Shown one piece after another: positions 58,018 to 64,000 of a DNA stretch of 64,000 nt. The position numbers were made by a program, and so were the translations under genes. Below the pieces are notes generated by a model. That model was given only the letters and a program-made list of their open reading frames with translations. It made no database searches and was not told where the DNA came from. Origin of the DNA: Epichloe hybrida (taxonomy: Eukaryota; Ascomycota; Sordariomycetes; Hypocreales; Clavicipitaceae); NCBI GenBank assembly GCA_019022495.1, contig JAFEKR010000007.1, positions 1,736,001-1,800,000 of the forward strand, read 5' to 3'. Every line of letters begins with the position of its first letter. Within the stretch, counting starts at the first letter, position 1.

Positions 58018-58287
58018 TGTCACGGCTTGCACCGAAAGGTTAAGAACGAAGTGATGGCTGAGACTATCGCAGTCACTGCTAGATAGATACTAGCTAGGGG
58101 CGGGTGCGTGAAGGTTTTAATCTCTAACCTAGCACTAATAATATGCGCAGTCTTTAATAAGTACCTTGCTTTATAAGCACGTGGCTATCTTATAGCTAGC
58201 TAGCCTCTTTATTATTTATATAGCCTAAAGGTTCTCTAAAGACTCACTTTAATAAATATCCTATCTTTAACCTCTACGCTTCTAATA
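58018..58287 (-). mobile_element. 270-bp 3' LTR of the gypsy element
   Basis: Starts TGTCACGGCTTGCACC and ends near CTTCTAATA (CTCCTAACA in the copy at 4,858). It aligns with the solo LTR at 4,858-5,127 over its full length. It is more RIP-mutated toward the element interior. Confidence 0.85.
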
Positions 58288-61200
58288 TAATACCCCCCTT
58301 ATATATAATTAACCTTAATTATAAAATAAGCTACTTACTTAGGGCGTAGTCACTATATTAGAGCTTTATAAGGAAAAATAAGATAAGGTACCTTATGTCT
58401 AGACGCGTAAGTAAATAAAAAGAAATAATAATAATAATACTACTAATTAAAAATAACCCCTTATTATAGTTAGTAATGTTTTAATAGTAGCTTACATATA
58501 GCTTTACTATAGTAAAACAAATATTATTACCTATTATATAGCTAGAAAAAACAATATAGATAACCTATATTAATTTTTATAACTAGTTAAATAAATAAGG
58601 TACCTAATGCTAGGGTTCTAAATAGTCTAACTAGAGGGCTTATATTATAGTCGCTATAAGCTTATAGCTATTAGGTATATATGCGTTTAGTAGTGCTAAT
58701 AGTTATTATTATAATTTATGAATTTCCTATACGCGGTGCATTAAATTACTTAAGGGGTCTAGGGTTAATATAAAAGAGACTAATTTTTCCCCCCTTCTAC
58801 ACTCTTCCTTTCTTTTATAATATCCCTTAACCTTATAAGTTACCCTTATTAGCTAAGTAATAGCTCTCTTACTACTATTACTTAGTAGTTACTAACCTCT
58901 TTTAGTCCCTAATTATTATTATTATCTATCCTTATTTATCTTAGTTTCTTACCCTTATCTAGCTTATAAGTTTATACTCTTATTAGTATAACTTCCCTAT
59001 CTAGTTTATTATAGCTAACTTATAGCTAGTTTACTATATCTAAGTCTTATGCCTAAACTTTACCTTTATTAACACCTTAAGAAAATCTATTAACTAAGAA
59101 ATCTCCTATAAAGTCTCCCTAAAAGTAAACTTCTTCTAAAATCTTATTATAAGTTTATTATATTCTTATAGTGTCTCTATTACTAACTTACTACTAGTAA
59201 AATAACTTTAAAGAAGATTCTATATATACGCTATTATTAGTAAGTAATAATATAAAATATTCTCCTAAAAAACAGTACTTATAAGATTCTAGGATACCTT
59301 ATTAATAAAAAAACCTTCCTAGCTAAATATAATAAGTCTTTAAGTATAATATCTTTACTTACTTATTACTTCTTTATAGCTAATATTTAATAGGCTATTT
59401 AATAAAATATGCTTATTACTTCTAAAATAATAAAAACTATATTATAGTATATCTTTCTTAACTAAAATCTACCTAGTTATTACTAATACACTACTAGACT
59501 CTAGCTTAAATTACATAGCTTTATAATAAGCTATTTAAACTTATTAAAGCTACTCCTAAAGGTAGTTATTACTATTAAAATAAAGTAAGTATAATCCTAT
59601 TTCCTAGATACTAGATTACTACTAACTTACTACTAGCCTATTATAAAAATAAAGAAAAAGCTATAGAATGCTATCCTAGTTTATAAAAATTCTAATAAGC
59701 ATAGTTATATTTACTACGCTTAAATATTTACTAATGCTACCTATAAGGCAAAATATAATAAATACACTATAATAGCGCTACTAAGTAATACTATAAATCT
59801 AGAGACTTAGATTAATATTATAAATTACCTTTGCTTTATAGCCTAGAATATCCTAAAGGTAAGCTTTCTTAATATATATAGCTAATGCTTAACTAACTTA
59901 CTAGTAGTTTACACTAAATACTATTAATTTGCTTAAATATATTAGTCCTATTAAGCTCCCTAGTGCACTTTAGGTCTATATATATAAAGAGAGGGATTCT
60001 AATAATAAAGATACTCCTAAGGCCTCTTCCTCTATAGCTCCTATAGCTACTAATAATAATAAGGGACTAGTAGTCTTAAGGGCTAACTCTATTATAAAGG
60101 GATAGGTGCTTAGTAGCTATATAATAGATTATTTAAGTTATCTAAGTAAATTAACTTTATTTTCTAATATCTTTAGTATATTAAGTTATAAAACATAATT
60201 ACCTTATATTAACTTTACTACTTAGCTATTACTTATAGTTATTAATAATTTCTCTAGTAATAAAATCCCTTTTTAATACCTAAGAATTCTCTAAAGCATT
60301 ATAGCCCTTCTATTTAACCAGATATTTATAATGCCTTCTATTATAGTAGTGTGAAATAATTCTCTTAACTTTAAACTCTTATTTATTATCTTTAATAGTA
60401 TCTTATAGTAAGGGTATATCTTCTATATCTATTAGGTCCCCTTTAAAAGGTTTAAGACTAGTAATATTAAATATATTATATAATTAAGTCCTAGGTAGCA
60501 ATTTTAATTAATATACTAATCTATAACTTCTAATTACCTTTTTAATCTTATAAGGGCCTAGATACTTTATAGCTAGCTTCTTACTAAGGTATCTTAGGTT
60601 AATATTTTTTATTAATAATAAAATATAGTTACTAACTTTAAACCTTATTAGAGTTCTCTTCTAGTTATAATATTTTTTATACTAAGTCTATAAGTTACTT
60701 AAAAGCTACTTAATTATAGTGTGCTTCTCTCTTAGTGCTAAAATCTTACTTTTAGCTTAATTATTTACTAAAGGGATATTTACTACTACTTACTATAGAC
60801 CTTTAGGATTATAACCTTATAATGCCTTTACTAGTGTGTAGCTCTATGTTAAGTAATTACTTATATTATACGCGAATTACGCTATTAATAGGTTATCTGC
60901 CTAATTAGTTTGTTTAGTATAAGCAAAAGCCCTTAAATAATGTTTTAAGACCTAGTTTAAATGTTTTATCTAACTATCTATCTAGGGGTAAAAAGCGGTG
61001 CTAAGTAGTTACTTTATTATAAGAAGATAATAAAAAGTTATCTAGAAACCACTAGTAAATATAAAACCTTAGTCTATTATAATACCTTCTAGGGCTTTAT
61101 AGTCTCTAAAAACATATTCTAAGAATATAGTTACTAGCCTATTACTAGTTAGTTATGTTAAAATAGGGATATAGATACTGTATTTTGTGAAATAGTTAAT

Positions 61201-64000
61201 AATAACTAAAATTATATTATAGGTTTAATTTAAATCTTTTACTAGTAGAAGTCTAGTAATAAAATCCATTAATAATTCTTAAAAGGGGCGATTAAGTACT
61301 AGTAACGTAGCTAGCTTACTATATGGTTTATAATGCCTTGGTTTTAAAGTCTAATAATTTACATAAGTGCTAACGTGTACCTTTGTATCTTTCTTTATTA
61401 TTAGCTAATAATATTAGTTTATAATCTAATAAAGAGTTTTACTTACTCCTTAGTGCCTAGTAGTAGGGTTATTATAAGTTAGTAATAAAATTTCTTTTCT
61501 TATACCTAGAGAAATAAAAATATAATTCTTAAATATTAATAGCTTAGAGAGTCTAATTAACTATATCTAGGATATAGCTAAATCATTACTTTTAAGTAAC
61601 TTTAATTAAGCTATAGTAAAGTCATTACCTTACTATGCTTTATATAATAAGACTTAAATTAGGGGTTCTAATTCTAAGCTCTTTTCTAAAAAGTTAGAGT
61701 TAAACTTAAAAGAGGTTCTCTAAATAGATTAGATCCTAGCTATAATATCTCTATAAGTAATTAGTTTAATAGATACTTCTAGTCTTATAAGGATATAGAT
61801 AAGTAACGTTTTTAAGGGGCGCCCTCGCCGCTTACTAGTAATAACCTATGCTAGTCTATCCCTATTAGCAATAGCTAGTCTAATAGGAAAATTAAAATAA
61901 TTAAGCACTAACTAATGTATACGCTAGGTACTAATAGTATTACTATAGCTAGCTTATTGCTTGTTAACTAAAGTATAAAAAGTATTAAATAACCTTACTA
62001 ATATAACTCTTCTAAGATTATCTAGATCATTAGGTTCTTTAGGAATATAGTTAAGTTATGATTTTTTAAAACCCTAGATATTAGTAGTATTATCACAGTG
62101 TTATTATAACTAACTATTAGTTATATTAAGTGATATTTTCGTGGAGCCTATGGCATTAATAATATTACTATAGTGTTCCTATCTCTTAGTATCTATAAAT
62201 TTAGATAAAAAGGTAAGAAGTTATATAGTTACTACTTCCTCTTTCCTTACCTTACTTATAAAATCTAGTCTTCTTAAAAGTAAGTTAGTAAGATTTAATT
62301 TCCCTATATAATATATAATCTTAAAGTTAAAAGGATAAAGCTTATTAAGCGTAGTTACTTACTTACTAGTAAGCTTAGGCTTTATAGTAAGGTACTTATA
62401 GTTTAAATAATCTATAATAACTTTAATTATATAAGCTAAATAAGCAAGATAGTGTCTCTATATGCGAAAAGCCTCTTAGATAGCTAATAATTTACTATTA
62501 GGTGTTAAATATTGTAATTTAGTATTAGTTATCTTTCTTAACATAAATATAACTAGGTGCTAGTGACCTAGCACTAATATTATAAGTATAGCCCTAATCG
62601 TATGTCTAGATATATCTGTCTTCACTCTAAGATATATAAGTAAGTTAAAATGCACTAAAATTAGCGCTTCCTAAAATCTTTATTAAAGCTCTCTAAACGC
62701 TACTATCTTACAGGGTTCTAGTTTAAATATTACTAGTTAATTCCCTCTAAGGCAATCTATTAATAGAATAATAACTTTACTATACTATTTAATAAAATAG
62801 TGGTAGAATCTAGTAAAACCAAGAAATAACTAAATATTAAAAACGCTGCGTGGTATTAGCTAGGTTGTAATTGCTTTAACTCTTGCTAGGTCTATTATAA
62901 TACCTTTCTCTAATATCTTAAAGCCTAAAAATTTAACTTCCTTAACTAAAAATTAACACTTCTTAAGGTTAATAAAAAGACCTACCTCTCTAAACCTACG
63001 TAGAACTTATTTAATATGCTTTATATAATCCTTAACCCTACTGCTATATATTAGCGTATTATCTAGATAGATAATGTAAGTCTTATTAATAAGTCCTTTA
63101 AGAGCATTATTAATATACTCCTAAAAAGTTACTAGTGCATTAACTAGTCTAAATAGTATTACTAGATATTCGAAGTGGCTATATTAATAATAGAACGCTG
63201 TTTTTCACTTATTACCTAAGCGAATATATAGCTAGTAGTATGTATCTTTTAAATCTAGGACTATAAAAATAACTACGCTTGCTAATTAATTAAGAATTTT
63301 AGTAATAAGGGGCAAAGGGGCCTTATTCTTAATTATAATCTTATTTAGGCCCCTATAATTCACATAAAGCCTTAATTTCCCTCCTTCCTTTAGAATAAAT
63401 AAAATTAGGGCTCTAGCTAGGCTAACTAATCTTCTAATTTACCCTTTAAGCTACGTACTTATAAGGTACTCCTTAAGAACCTTTAGCTTCCTTTTAGCTA
63501 AATTATATATAGGCCCCTAAGGTAGTGTTTTCCCTTCTTCTAATTTAATTACATAAGTATAACCTCCTAGTTTAGGAAGCTTACTTACTAACTCTTTAGA
63601 AAAAATATCTATAAACTCCCTGTATTCTTCTAGGATTATTAGTGTAAGGCGCTTAGTGCTCTTATCCTAATTTAACGTGGCTTCTTTGCTACTTATGTCT
63701 TCTAAAATTAGCATAACTATAATACCTTTGCTTTTTTACTATAAATAAGCGTACTTAAGGATCTATATAGCTGCTTTACTATTTATTTATATATCTATTA
63801 CTACTAGGTTCTTTAATTAGCCTTTTCCTTTTTGATTTTTATTTTCTAGAATACTTAGCCTAATCTTTATTACTCCTAATAATAAAGTAACTACTGCTAT
63901 TTTTTTCTCTTTATATACTTACTACTTACTATAAGTAAAGGAGAGATATTCTGTTATTACTAGATATCTCTAGTATTTGTGCTCCTAACACATAATCACA
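58018..64000 (-). mobile_element. RIP-degraded Ty3/gypsy chromovirus-type retrotransposon
   Basis: Read on the minus strand: reverse transcriptase (TYIIYLDNTL near 63,052-63,085, with the second catalytic Asp changed), an integrase region (about 61,240-61,420) with a KPRHYKPY-like stretch, and a chromodomain-like YLVK*KGYNALEN near 60,270-60,340 (the stop is a RIP-type change). The 3' LTR is 58,018-58,287; the 5' end lies beyond the window. No frame is open. Confidence 0.7.

Overview
The window looks like a chromosome arm segment of a filamentous ascomycete (Pezizomycotina) with a split genome: gene-rich DNA of ordinary composition between blocks of very AT-rich, repeat-derived DNA mutated by repeat-induced point mutation (RIP). 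Support comes from short GT-AG introns (50-125 nt) with CTAAC/CTAAT-type branch sites, from gene content (a SEN34, ELP4, MTR3, RPB8, ANP1/MNN9-type mannosyltransferase and ECL1-type repertoire), and from an almost complete loss of CA/TG dinucleotides in the AT-rich blocks. I cannot name the species.

Layout. 1-25.9 kb is a graveyard of RIP-degraded transposons: a LINE (minus strand), a Ty1/copia element (plus) split by a hAT-like element, a solo LTR inside that hAT element, an LTR copy, a 7.36 kb hAT-like element with a perfect 8-bp target duplication that holds a second LINE copy, and a Ty3/gypsy element (minus). 25.9-49.2 kb is a block of conserved housekeeping genes, mostly in divergent or convergent pairs: ribose-5-phosphate isomerase (-), NEDD8 E1 regulatory subunit (+), Golgi apyrase (+), Opi10/Hikeshi (-), a DUF4743-Nudix hydrolase (+), RPB8 (-), ELP4 (+), SEN34 (+), an Asi-like membrane RING ligase (-), MTR3 (-) and an Anp1-type mannosyltransferase (+). 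A small Tc1/mariner-like MITE lies in a 3 kb gene-poor gap. 49.9-58.0 kb holds an ECL1-family lifespan regulator (-) between two inverted fragments of one LTR retroelement, each with a ~467 bp LTR and an array of ~143 bp repeats. 58.0-64.0 kb is a RIP-degraded chromodomain-type Ty3/gypsy element whose 270-bp LTR matches the solo LTR at 4.86 kb.

The genes do not form a metabolic cluster; they are unrelated housekeeping functions (tRNA splicing and wobble modification, RNA polymerase, RNA exosome, neddylation, Golgi glycosylation and nucleotide hydrolysis). Two of them (ULA1 and OPI10) need a one-base frame change that I could not explain with a GT-AG intron; these are either assembly indels or real lesions. 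I found no convincing secondary-metabolite, defence or otherwise new multi-gene system. The strongest unusual signals are the layered transposon insertions with readable target duplications, and the inverted repeat-array retroelements around the ECL1-type gene.
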